Made by a program: the position numbers and the translations under genes
Notes under the pieces: generated by a model
Database searches by the model: none
Told to the model about the DNA's origin: nothing
The model's input: only the letters and a program-made list of their open reading frames with translations
NCBI GenBank assembly: GCA_900756875.1
Contig: CAAELW010000027.1
Span: 1-5,019 of the forward strand
Direction of reading: 5' to 3'
DNA: 5,019 nucleotides
Origin: Pasteurellaceae bacterium
GTDB lineage: Bacteria > Pseudomonadota > Gammaproteobacteria > Enterobacterales > Pasteurellaceae
Shown here: positions 1-5,019 of the stretch, piece by piece
How the letters are laid out: every line of letters starts with the position of its first letter
How positions within the stretch are numbered: position 1 is the stretch's first letter

Positions 1-653
1 TATTCCTGCAAACCTTTATCTCTCAATTTACAGCTCGGGCATTCCCCGCAACCGCCTTCAACACCTTCGTAGCAAGTGTGAGTGTGCTGACGAATGTAAT
101 CTAACGCACCTAATTCATCAGCTAATGCCCAGGTTTGTGCTTTGGTGAGATACATTAACGGTGTTTTTAAATTGAACGGATAATCCATGGCTAAATTAAG
201 AGTGACATTCATGGATTTGATAAACACATCTCTGCAATCGGGATAGCCACTGAAATCTGTTTCACATACGCCCGTGATAATGTCATTGATACCTTGTCCT
301 TTTGTGTAAATTGCCGCATACAATAAGAAGAGTGCATTTCGGCCATCCACAAAGGTATTAGGTAATTCCCCGTCTTTTTGTTCAATATCTGCATTTGCAT
401 CCATTAAGGCATTATGGGTAATGGATTTGATGACTGACGTATCAATCAACGTTTGTTTTACACCGAGATCTTTGGCGATCCAACGGGCTTTTTCTAATTC
501 AATGGCATGTCGTTGACCGTATTGAAAGGTGATGGTTTCGACATTTTCTACGCCATATTCGGCAATAGCTTGAATTAAACAGGTTGTGGAATCTTGTCCA
601 CCAGAGAAGATTACGAGGGCTTTACGATTGTGATTAGGATTTGAAATATTCAT
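1..653 (-). CDS. queC: 7-cyano-7-deazaguanine (preQ0) synthase, 3' end cut by window
   Basis: QueC converts 7-carboxy-7-deazaguanine to preQ0 with ATP and ammonia, a cytoplasmic step of queuosine tRNA modification. Reading leftward from the ATG at 653-651, 217 codons are open and the frame leaves the window two bases into codon 218. Visible are the PP-loop ATPase motif SGGQDS (residues 17-22), FQYGQRH (43-49), VDGRN (102-106), [13 protein letters not shown] (128-140) and a C-terminal zinc site of four cysteines at 194, 202, 205 and 208 (C-x7-C-x2-C-x2-C). Family members are about 220-230 residues, so only about ten residues are missing. The start is supported by an AGG six bases upstream and by the homologous N-terminus as I recall it. 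The gene has its own promoter and a preQ1-type leader, so feedback by the pathway product preQ1 is expected. All key residues are present. Other que genes may follow outside the window. Confidence 0.96.
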   Translation of the reverse strand, partial: MNISNPNHNRKALVIFSGGQDSTTCLIQAIAEYGVENVETITFQYGQRHAIELEKARWIAKDLGVKQTLIDTSVIKSITHNALMDANADIEQKDGELPNTFVDGRNALFLLYAAIYTKGQGINDIITGVCETDFSGYPDCRDVFIKSMNVTLNLAMDYPFNLKTPLMYLTKAQTWALADELGALDYIRQHTHTCYEGVEGGCGECPSCKLRDKGLQE

Positions 654-659
654 AGGATA

Positions 660-694
660 CCTAGTTTTTTTATGTAGGAGGTTTGCGAACTACA
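660..694 (-). promoter_or_regulatory. preQ1-I riboswitch aptamer in the queC leader
   Basis: Read on the minus strand, a 5-bp stem UGUAG (694-690) / CUACA (677-673) encloses a 12-base loop beginning UUCGCAAACC. It is followed by an A-rich tail with seven consecutive A, then CUAGG (664-660). This stem, C-rich loop and A-tail layout, about 35 nt in all, is that of the class I preQ1 aptamer, whose tail folds back on the loop as an H-type pseudoknot. The AGG at the end of the tail is the only plausible Shine-Dalgarno sequence for queC, six bases before the ATG, and can pair with CCU in the loop (681-679). No terminator hairpin or U-run lies between aptamer and start, so translational control is inferred: preQ1 binding would hide the ribosome site. 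The family assignment is by pattern only; no covariance search was run. Confidence 0.82.
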
Positions 695-712
695 AGTTAA
701 AAATGAGGCGGT

Positions 713-741
713 ATTGTAGAAGTCAAAGATAAATTTTGCAA
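713..741 (-). promoter_or_regulatory. sigma70 promoter for queC
   Basis: On the minus strand there is a -35 box TTGCAA (741-736), a 17-base spacer and a -10 box TACAAT (718-713). Transcription should start near 706, giving a leader of about 53 bases that begins roughly a dozen bases before the preQ1 aptamer. That fit between the start point and the aptamer supports both calls. Confidence 0.65.
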
Positions 742-781
742 GAAAAGGACTAATTTAAGCAGGAAAAAACGAGGAAAGTTG

Positions 782-790
782 TGATACAAT
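782..790 (+). promoter_or_regulatory. extended -10 promoter for the small lipoprotein gene
   Basis: TGA-TACAAT (782-790) matches an extended -10 element (TGn directly before the hexamer), which can act without a good -35. The sequence about 17 bases upstream is a poor -35 match (GGAAAA). Transcription would start near 797, about 27 bases before the ATG. It is divergent from the queC promoter in the same 170-base intergenic region. Confidence 0.5.
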
Positions 791-823
791 TTTGGTAAGT
801 TAGTTTTAAAAAAGGTAAACACA

Positions 824-967
824 ATGAAAAAATTAATTCTTATTGTTATCGGTGCATTAGTAATTTCAGCTTGCGCAAATAAAGACGTTTATTTTAATGG
901 TTCAGAAGGCTCCCATTCGGGCATGAAATTTGATAAAGACACTCGTCATTGGGGCGTTAATCAATAA
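824..967 (+). CDS. small lipoprotein of unknown function (47 aa precursor)
   Basis: This short gene encodes 47 residues. Residues 1-16 form a lipoprotein signal peptide: KK at 2-3, a hydrophobic core at 4-15 and the lipobox ISAC with the lipidated cysteine at 17. Cleavage would leave a 31-residue lipid-anchored peptide, CANKDVYFNG and onward, rich in Gly, Ser, Asp, Lys and His, with Tyr23, Phe24, Phe36 and Trp43. The residue after the cysteine is Ala, not Asp, so outer-membrane sorting is the default expectation in a gammaproteobacterium. The start is supported by AAGG (812-815) eight bases upstream, an extended -10 promoter, and a terminator shortly after the stop. I recognise no functional family. 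It is reminiscent of conserved tiny lipoproteins of Haemophilus, but that is memory, not a search. It is divergent from queC and convergent with ribA. Confidence 0.8.
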   Translation: MKKLILIVIGALVISACANKDVYFNGSEGSHSGMKFDKDTRHWGVNQ

Positions 968-982
968 TTGTTTTGATAAAAG

Positions 983-1010
983 AAAAGCCATACAGTTGTA
1001 TGGCTTTTTT
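983..1010. terminator. bidirectional terminator between the lipoprotein gene and ribA
   Basis: An 11-bp perfect stem AAAAGCCATAC (983-993) / GTATGGCTTTT (998-1008) has a 4-base loop AGTT. On the plus strand it ends in six T (1005-1010), suiting the lipoprotein gene. On the minus strand it runs into TTTTCTTTT, suiting ribA, whose stop codon lies three bases from the hairpin. Both convergent genes can share it. Confidence 0.88.
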
Positions 1011-1012
1011 AT

Positions 1013-1660
1013 TTAAATCACTTCTTCTTGGCAATGTGGGCAAGTCATTAAATGCTCTTCATTATTATGCACAATATAATGACCCATTTTTTTCGCTTTA
1101 GTATCAAGATATTTCGTATTGTAACGGTTTTCACCTACATTCAACGGTACACGTTCTACGATATTAATGCCCGCTTTTTTCATCGTTTCTACTTTTTGTG
1201 GGTTGTTTGTCATCAGGCGCACTTGTTTCACCCCTAATAATTCAAACATATCGGCACATACATTAAAGTTACGTTCATCGGCTTTAAAACCTAATGCAAG
1301 ATTGGCTTCAATGGTATCCATCCCTTGATCTTGTAATGCATAAGCACGAATTTTATTAATTAAACCAATGCCACGGCCTTCTTCACGATGATAGATCAAC
1401 ACACCACGTCCCGCTTCACTAATTTGACCTAATGCGGCGGCAAGCTGGAAACCACAATCGCATTTTAAACTGTGTAATGCATCGCCTGTTAGACATTCAG
1501 AATGAATGCGGGCGAGCACTGGCTCATCTTGGTTTGAAATATCACCCATCACTAAAGCGACATGTTCTTTTTTGGTATCGGGAAATTCAAATCCGACCAT
1601 TTTAAATATGCCATATTCGGTAGGCAAATTGGCTTGGGCAACCAATTGGATTTTTGACAT
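1013..1660 (-). CDS. ribA: GTP cyclohydrolase II
   Basis: RibA hydrolyses GTP to 2,5-diamino-6-ribosylamino-4-pyrimidinone 5'-phosphate, formate and diphosphate, the first committed step of riboflavin synthesis, in the cytoplasm. The 215-residue protein resembles E. coli RibA throughout. The zinc ligands are Cys56, Cys67 and Cys69 within [18 protein letters not shown] (53-70). [10 protein letters not shown] (91-100) is the GTP-binding segment, Tyr107 is conserved, and Asp128 and Arg130 (ADER) match the catalytic pair. NNPQKV (152-157) and RVPL (170-173) are also conserved. It is a stand-alone enzyme with no RibB domain. Compared with E. coli RibA (196 residues) it has about 19 extra residues, ending in a CPHC motif (207-210). 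The start is supported by AGGA (1670-1667) six bases upstream. It appears monocistronic, divergent from pgpB, and I saw no FMN riboswitch in the 67-base gap or a convincing promoter. Confidence 0.96.
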   Translation of the reverse strand: MSKIQLVAQANLPTEYGIFKMVGFEFPDTKKEHVALVMGDISNQDEPVLARIHSECLTGDALHSLKCDCGFQLAAALGQISEAGRGVLIYHREEGRGIGLINKIRAYALQDQGMDTIEANLALGFKADERNFNVCADMFELLGVKQVRLMTNNPQKVETMKKAGINIVERVPLNVGENRYNTKYLDTKAKKMGHYIVHNNEEHLMTCPHCQEEVI

Positions 1661-1686
1661 AACTTATCCTTTTTTCAACTTTATTC

Positions 1687-1695
1687 TGCTAAAAT
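1687..1695 (+). promoter_or_regulatory. extended -10 promoter for pgpB
   Basis: TGC-TAAAAT (1687-1695) fits an extended -10 element, with no good -35 upstream. Transcription would begin near 1702, about 26 bases before the pgpB ATG. The element overlaps the region where the divergent ribA promoter must lie and abuts a GTGCAC palindrome (1696-1701). Confidence 0.45.
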
Positions 1696-1727
1696 GTGCA
1701 CTTTATTTTTATTATCAAGAGGCAACA

Positions 1728-2453
1728 ATGTTTAAAAGGCTGTCATTATATACGTTATTCCTTTGTCTTGTACCATTTTTTGTTTGGGGTTTTGCTTATC
1801 ATTGGCATGGAAACAACCAATTAATGGAATGGGATTATTGGCTTTATCTTTTAACCGAAACCGGTAGCGTGCCTTACGCTTTAATTACCTGTGGTGTGTT
1901 TGCTTTACTTTTCCGTTTTCTTTTTGAAAATCGTAAACAGTGGATTATGGGCGTGATTGTAATGGGCTTGTCCGTATTATCCACACAAGTAATTAAAACA
2001 GGTTTAAAAACGGTTTTTGCCGAGCCACGTCCTTTTACTGTCTATTTAGCGGAAAAAACAGAAAGTACTACGGATGCCTTTTATCATCAAGATCGTTCAG
2101 AACGTGCGAAATTAGTGGATAAATTTTATTCGACCCAAGCCGATACGCCAGCCTGGTTGAAAGCACATTATGAAGATGAAACAGGTTATTCTTTCCCATC
2201 AGGACATTCTATTTTTGCAGCCACTTGGCTTATGTTAGCTGTCGGATTTAGCCAATTATTAGGGAAACGTTCTTTTAAAGCGGAATTACTGATTGGTGCC
2301 ATGACCATTTGGGGCGTATTAATGTTGATTAGCCGAGTCCGCCTTGGAATGCATTATCCAATTGATTTATTTGTGGCGATAATTTCGGCATGGATTGTTC
2401 ATTTGATTATTTTTGGTTTCTTACAGAAGAAAGGCTTGTTTAACAATAAATAA
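1728..2453 (+). CDS. pgpB: PAP2-family membrane phosphatase, PgpB-like
   Basis: PgpB enzymes are inner-membrane lipid phosphatases that act on phosphatidylglycerophosphate and undecaprenyl diphosphate, serving phospholipid synthesis and carrier-lipid recycling. The 241-residue protein has all three PAP2 motifs: K94-x6-R101-P102; PSGHS with Ser158, Gly159 and His160; and SR-x5-H-x3-D with Ser202, Arg203, His209 and Asp213. His160 and His209 are the expected acid and nucleophile. About six membrane segments are apparent (near 5-24, 49-66, 72-90, 162-179, 185-201 and 213-231). A polar stretch at about 105-153 between motifs 1 and 2 should be periplasmic. The frame stays open upstream to 1506, but that part overlaps ribA antisense. 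The ATG at 1728 has AGAGG (1718-1722) five bases before it and gives a hydrophobic N-terminus and normal length. Substrate preference within PAP2 cannot be read from sequence. Confidence 0.92.
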   Translation: MFKRLSLYTLFLCLVPFFVWGFAYHWHGNNQLMEWDYWLYLLTETGSVPYALITCGVFALLFRFLFENRKQWIMGVIVMGLSVLSTQVIKTGLKTVFAEPRPFTVYLAEKTESTTDAFYHQDRSERAKLVDKFYSTQADTPAWLKAHYEDETGYSFPSGHSIFAATWLMLAVGFSQLLGKRSFKAELLIGAMTIWGVLMLISRVRLGMHYPIDLFVAIISAWIVHLIIFGFLQKKGLFNNK

Positions 2454-2457
2454 CATC

Positions 2458-2493
2458 AAAGACCGGTTTTAGTGATAAAGTCGGTCTTTTTTA
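2458..2493 (+). terminator. Rho-independent terminator of pgpB
   Basis: Five bases after the pgpB stop, AAAGACCG (2458-2465) pairs with CGGTCTTT (2482-2489). Inner pairing, including two G-U pairs, continues the stem to about 14 bp, closed by a GTGA tetraloop (2472-2475) of the stable GNRA type. The 3' arm runs into a T-run (2487-2492). Confidence 0.93.
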
Positions 2494-2504
2494 TTGCTTG
2501 TAGA

Positions 2505-2526
2505 AAATATGATTTTTGTCATGGAT
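2505..2526. promoter_or_regulatory. weak CRP-like site upstream of nagK
   Basis: TATGA (2508-2512), six bases, then TCATG (2519-2523) resembles the CRP pattern TGTGA-N6-TCACA. The left half is good (AAATATGAT) and the right half poor. Its centre is about 53 bases before the predicted nagK transcription start, not one of the canonical CRP spacings. Control of amino-sugar genes by CRP would make sense, but the match is weak in AT-rich DNA. Confidence 0.22.
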
Positions 2527-2533
2527 TTTCATT

Positions 2534-2562
2534 TTGATTTCAAGGAAAATACAACCTATAAA
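2534..2562 (+). promoter_or_regulatory. sigma70 promoter for nagK
   Basis: A -35 box TTGATT (2534-2539), a 17-base spacer and a -10 box TATAAA (2557-2562) predict a start near 2569, about 30 bases before the nagK ATG. It lies downstream of the pgpB terminator, so nagK is its own transcription unit. Confidence 0.6.
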
Positions 2563-2576
2563 TTTCAATAATTTTG

Positions 2577-2585
2577 ACCGCTCTT
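2577..2585 (-). repeat. variant DNA uptake sequence in the nagK leader
   Basis: On the minus strand this reads AAGAGCGGT, one base off the Haemophilus uptake core AAGTGCGGT. It is followed by CAAAATTATTG and a further AT tract, matching the AT-rich extension typical of these sites. It sits immediately before the nagK ribosome binding site AAGGAG (2588-2593). Confidence 0.55.
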
Positions 2586-2598
2586 TTAAGGAGACAAT

Positions 2599-3516
2599 AT
2601 GTATTACGGTATTGATATCGGTGGCACAAAGATTGAATTGGCTGCTTTTAATGCAAAATTAGAAAAACTTTATACCGAGCGTGTGCCAACGCCACAAACC
2701 GATTATCAAGATTGGTTACAGGCGATCAAAACGCTAGTAGAACGCGCGGATGCCCACTTTGGTGAAAAAGGCACAGTAGGTTTAGGCTTGCCTGGATTTG
2801 TTAATTTAACAACTGGGCTTGCTGAAGTGACGAATATTCGTGTTGCAGATAATAAGCCAATTTTAGCCGATCTTGAACGCGTTTTAGATCGTGAAGTGCG
2901 GGCAGAAAATGATGCAAATTGTTTTGCACTCTCGGAAGCCTGTGATGAAGAAAATACCCAATATCCTTCTGTATTAGGGCTTATTTTGGGGACGGGCTTT
3001 GGTGGTGGTTTTGTAATTAATGGCAAAATTCACTCAGGACAAGTCGGGATGGCAGGTGAGTTAGGCCATCTTCAGTTAAATTATCATGCCTTAAAATTAT
3101 TGGGCTGGGATAAAGCACCTATTTATCAATGTGGTTGTGGCAATCAGGCCTGTTTAGATACGTATATTTCTGGTCGCGGCTTTGAAATGTTGTACCGTGA
3201 TTTAAAAGGGGAAGAGTTATCAGCCAAAGAAATTATTGATCGCTTTTATGCGAAAGAGGAAAGTGCGGTTGATTTTGTTCGTATTTTTGTGGAGTTAGCA
3301 GCTATTTCTATCGGCAACATTATCACGGCATTTGATCCGCATATGATTGTGCTCGGTGGTGGTTTATCGAATTTTGATTATCTTTATGAAGCCTTACCAA
3401 AAGCATTGCCTGCTCATTTAATGCGTAGTGCAAAAGTGCCACCAATCAAAAAAGCTAAACATGGTGATTCCGGTGGTGTTCGTGGAGCAGCCGCGTTATT
3501 TTTAAACTGTGAATAG
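2599..3516 (+). CDS. nagK: N-acetyl-D-glucosamine kinase, ROK family
   Basis: NagK phosphorylates free N-acetylglucosamine at O6 with ATP, in the cytoplasm, feeding GlcNAc-6-P (for example from murein recycling) to NagA. The 305-residue protein has normal family length. Seen are the N-terminal phosphate-binding [10 protein letters not shown] (6-15), GLGLPGFVN (61-69), [12 protein letters not shown] (102-113) with catalytic Asp105, and [15 protein letters not shown] (130-144). The ROK zinc/sugar site GELGH has Glu154 and His157, and [10 protein letters not shown] (178-187) supplies Cys178, Cys180 and Cys185. ROK repressors carry an N-terminal helix-turn-helix; here the kinase fold begins at residue 3, so it is an enzyme. 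The start is fixed by AAGGAG (2588-2593) five bases upstream. Other ROK sugar kinases are the alternative, but the overall similarity to E. coli NagK favours GlcNAc. It has its own promoter and terminator. The next gene is an amino-acid symporter with no evident pathway link. Confidence 0.9.
   Translation: MYYGIDIGGTKIELAAFNAKLEKLYTERVPTPQTDYQDWLQAIKTLVERADAHFGEKGTVGLGLPGFVNLTTGLAEVTNIRVADNKPILADLERVLDREVRAENDANCFALSEACDEENTQYPSVLGLILGTGFGGGFVINGKIHSGQVGMAGELGHLQLNYHALKLLGWDKAPIYQCGCGNQACLDTYISGRGFEMLYRDLKGEELSAKEIIDRFYAKEESAVDFVRIFVELAAISIGNIITAFDPHMIVLGGGLSNFDYLYEALPKALPAHLMRSAKVPPIKKAKHGDSGGVRGAAALFLNCE
2894..2902 (+). repeat. near-match to DNA uptake core within nagK
   Basis: AAGTGCGGG differs at the last base from the uptake core AAGTGCGGT. 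The AT extension is weak (CAGAAAATG), and the bases also encode conserved residues of the ENDAN region, so chance is likely. Confidence 0.25.
3261..3269 (+). repeat. Hin-type DNA uptake signal sequence
   Basis: This is an exact copy of the 9-base core AAGTGCGGT of Haemophilus-type uptake sequences, preceded by an extra A and followed by TGATTTTG, consistent with the AT-rich extended motif. Naturally competent Pasteurellaceae take up DNA bearing this signal preferentially. It lies in frame within nagK, encoding part of ESAVDF. Confidence 0.85.
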
Positions 3517-3570
3517 ATTTAATTTAAAAATATAGTGAAAATTTGAATAAATTTTATATTATAGGATAAG

Positions 3571-3605
3571 AATCCAGTTTTTCTTTAAGAAAACTGGATT
3601 TTTTC
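3571..3605 (+). terminator. Rho-independent terminator of nagK
   Basis: AATCCAGTTTT (3571-3581) pairs perfectly with AAAACTGGATT (3590-3600), with one further G-U pair possible and a small loop. The 3' arm runs into T6 then CTTTT. It lies 54 bases after the nagK stop and separates nagK from the downstream symporter gene. Confidence 0.92.
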
Positions 3606-3622
3606 TTTTGTCTCTCTACAAT
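3594..3622 (+). promoter_or_regulatory. possible promoter for the symporter gene
   Basis: A -10 box TACAAT (3617-3622) lies 17 bases after CTGGAT (3594-3599), a weak -35. The start would be near 3629, about 23 bases before the ATG. The -35 falls within the 3' arm of the nagK terminator, so the two signals overlap. The -10 is good and the -35 poor. Confidence 0.45.
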
Positions 3623-3651
3623 CAGAATATGGATTTTTTAGTGAGGTTTTT

Positions 3652-5019
3652 ATGCTGACAGAATTTGGGAACTGGATTGAACAGGGATTGACATGGGTTA
3701 TCGAACATTTTGATGAACCATTATGGAATATCACCATTGTTATTTTATTAGGTGTCGGTCTATTTTTTACCATTACTACAGGGGTAGTGCAGTTACGTTT
3801 TTTCCCTGCAAGTATACGTGAAATGTGGTTTGGACGTGCAGCAGAGGGAAATTCTTTAACGCCATTCCAAGCGTTTGCAACAGGGCTCGCTAGTCGAGTT
3901 GGTGTCGGTAATATCAGCGGTGTGGCGACAGCTATTGCACTTGGTGGTGAGGGTGCGGTGTTCTGGATGTGGGTAACGGCATTTATTGGGATGTCGAGTG
4001 CTTTTGCGGAGTCAACTTTAGCACAGGTATTCAAAATTCAAGACAAAGATGGCTCTTTCCGTGGTGGCCCTGCTTACTATATTACACAAGGTTTAAAATC
4101 ACGTTGCTTAGCGGTAGCGTTTGCTGTATCGCTTATTTTTACCTTTGGTTTTGCATTTAATTCAGTTCAAGCAAACTCAATCGTAGAAGCAACTAAAAAT
4201 GCTTGGGATTGGCAAGGTGAATATGTAGGTCTGGTTTTAGTGGTATTAACTGCTGCAATTATTTTCGGTGGTGTAAAACGTATTGCGACCATTTCTAGTA
4301 GCGTAGTACCGATGATGGCACTCTTTTATTTAATCATGGCGGTAATTATCTTAGGTATGCATGTTGATATGATTCCGACGGTAATCGCCAATATTTATAA
4401 AAGTGCTTTTACTTTCCAATCAGCCGCAGGTGGTATGTTTGGAGCTTTAGTCTCCAAAGCCATGATGATGGGGATTAAACGTGGATTATTCTCTAATGAA
4501 GCGGGGATGGGCTCTGCACCAAATGCCGCTGCTGCCGCTCATGTAAAACATCCAGTTAGTCAAGGCTTAGTACAAATGCTTGGTGTGTTTGTAGATACCA
4601 TGATCGTCTGTACTTGTACGGCAGTGATTATCCTGCTTTCAGATAATTACGGCAGTGAAACACTGAAAAGTATTTCCTTAACGCAAAATGCATTACGTTA
4701 TCATGTTGGGGAGTTTGGCGTACACTTCTTAGCTTTTATTTTATTACTTTTCGCTTATTCCTCTATTATCGGTAACTATGCTTACGCAGAAAGTAACATT
4801 CGCTTTATTAAAAATAAACCTTGGTTTGTATGGGCATTCCGTTTATCGGTATTATTCTTCGTTTATTTCGGTTCGGTAAAATCAGGTAATGTTGTGTGGA
4901 ATTTTGCGGATACTGTGATGGCTGTGATGGCAATTATTAACTTAGTCGCGATTGTTTTACTTTCCCCGATTGTGTGGAAGTTAATGAAAGACTATCAACG
5001 TCAATTAAAAAAAGGAAAA
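3652..5019 (+). CDS. alanine/glycine:cation (sodium) symporter, AGCS family, no stop in window
   Basis: AGCS proteins import alanine or glycine with Na+ (or H+) across the inner membrane. The frame from ATG 3652 is open for 456 codons to the last base, with no stop. Homologs are around 450-480 residues and the visible end (KDYQRQLKKGK) is a typical charged cytoplasmic tail, so the protein is essentially complete. Seen are SRVGVGNISGVATAIALGG (81-99), the family signature GAVFWMW (101-107), FRGGPAYYI (136-144), LFSNEAGMGSAPNAAAAA (279-296) and SSIIGNYAYAE (370-380), separated by about ten hydrophobic segments starting near residue 27. The start is supported by GAGG (3643-3646) five bases upstream. 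It follows nagK by 135 bases but behind a strong terminator, so it is probably a separate unit. Family is certain; alanine versus glycine and Na+ versus H+ cannot be settled. The E. coli relatives are YaaJ/AlsT-type. Confidence 0.94.
   Translation, partial: MLTEFGNWIEQGLTWVIEHFDEPLWNITIVILLGVGLFFTITTGVVQLRFFPASIREMWFGRAAEGNSLTPFQAFATGLASRVGVGNISGVATAIALGGEGAVFWMWVTAFIGMSSAFAESTLAQVFKIQDKDGSFRGGPAYYITQGLKSRCLAVAFAVSLIFTFGFAFNSVQANSIVEATKNAWDWQGEYVGLVLVVLTAAIIFGGVKRIATISSSVVPMMALFYLIMAVIILGMHVDMIPTVIANIYKSAFTFQSAAGGMFGALVSKAMMMGIKRGLFSNEAGMGSAPNAAAAAHVKHPVSQGLVQMLGVFVDTMIVCTCTAVIILLSDNYGSETLKSISLTQNALRYHVGEFGVHFLAFILLLFAYSSIIGNYAYAESNIRFIKNKPWFVWAFRLSVLFFVYFGSVKSGNVVWNFADTVMAVMAIINLVAIVLLSPIVWKLMKDYQRQLKKGK

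Noticed and set aside
209..400. Minus-strand open frame of 63 codons within queC
   Set aside because: It lies in a different frame from the full-length QueC reading, which has all family motifs; no ribosome site of its own.
1052..1237. Plus-strand open frame of 61 codons opposite ribA
   Set aside because: Antisense to conserved ribA coding sequence; the composition is what reverse-reading AT-rich codons produce, with no ribosome site.
1506..1727. In-frame upstream extension of pgpB
   Set aside because: It is antisense to the ribA 5' part, would make the protein about 74 residues too long, and the ATG at 1728 has a good ribosome site and begins a membrane protein of normal length.
1661..1727. 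FMN riboswitch for ribA
   Set aside because: The whole ribA-pgpB gap is 67 bases, too short for the FMN element, and none of its conserved segments are visible.
2706..3026. Minus-strand open frame of 106 codons opposite nagK
   Set aside because: Ser/Pro/Lys-rich translation typical of an antisense shadow; nagK on the other strand has every ROK motif.
3950..3958. GGGTGCGGT as a further uptake sequence
   Set aside because: Two mismatches to the core and no AT-rich extension; it encodes the conserved Gly-rich AGCS signature region.
3585..4034. Minus-strand open frame of 149 codons opposite the symporter gene and nagK terminator
   Set aside because: Antisense to the conserved AGCS N-terminal half; Pro/Asn/Ser-rich translation with no recognisable domain. 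Its downstream end falls in the terminator hairpin.
3969..4160. Plus-strand open frame of 63 codons inside the symporter gene
   Set aside because: Out of frame with the AGCS protein, whose signature motifs are continuous through this stretch.

Overview
The window looks like ordinary chromosome from a member of the Pasteurellaceae, in or near the Haemophilus/Aggregatibacter group. The evidence is AT-rich coding DNA, proteins that closely resemble what I recall of H. influenzae proteins, and an exact copy of the Hin-type DNA uptake core AAGTGCGGT inside nagK. I see no mobile element, RNA gene or CRISPR array.

Layout, left to right. (1) queC (preQ0 synthase, queuosine pathway) runs leftward off the window edge. 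Its short leader holds a very likely preQ1-I riboswitch whose tail contains the ribosome binding site, and a good sigma70 promoter lies just upstream. (2) A divergent small gene encodes a 47-residue lipoprotein precursor of unknown function. (3) A shared hairpin separates it from the convergent ribA (GTP cyclohydrolase II, riboflavin pathway), which carries a short CxxC tail. (4) Divergent from ribA is pgpB, a PAP2-family membrane phosphatase, followed by a strong terminator. (5) nagK, a ROK-family N-acetylglucosamine kinase, has its own promoter, several uptake-sequence-like sites and a strong terminator. (6) An alanine/glycine:sodium symporter (AGCS family) gene runs to the right edge with no stop codon in the window.

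The genes are mostly single transcription units isolated by hairpin terminators, not an operon. QueC and RibA both belong to GTP-derived cofactor or modified-base pathways, but they are separately transcribed and I infer no functional coupling. From memory, the ribA-pgpB and nagK-symporter pairs are each adjacent in H. influenzae Rd but at separate loci there, so this order would be a local rearrangement. I found no convincing undescribed system. The best items for a second look are the compact queC riboswitch, the tiny lipoprotein, the RibA tail and the uptake-sequence cluster around nagK.
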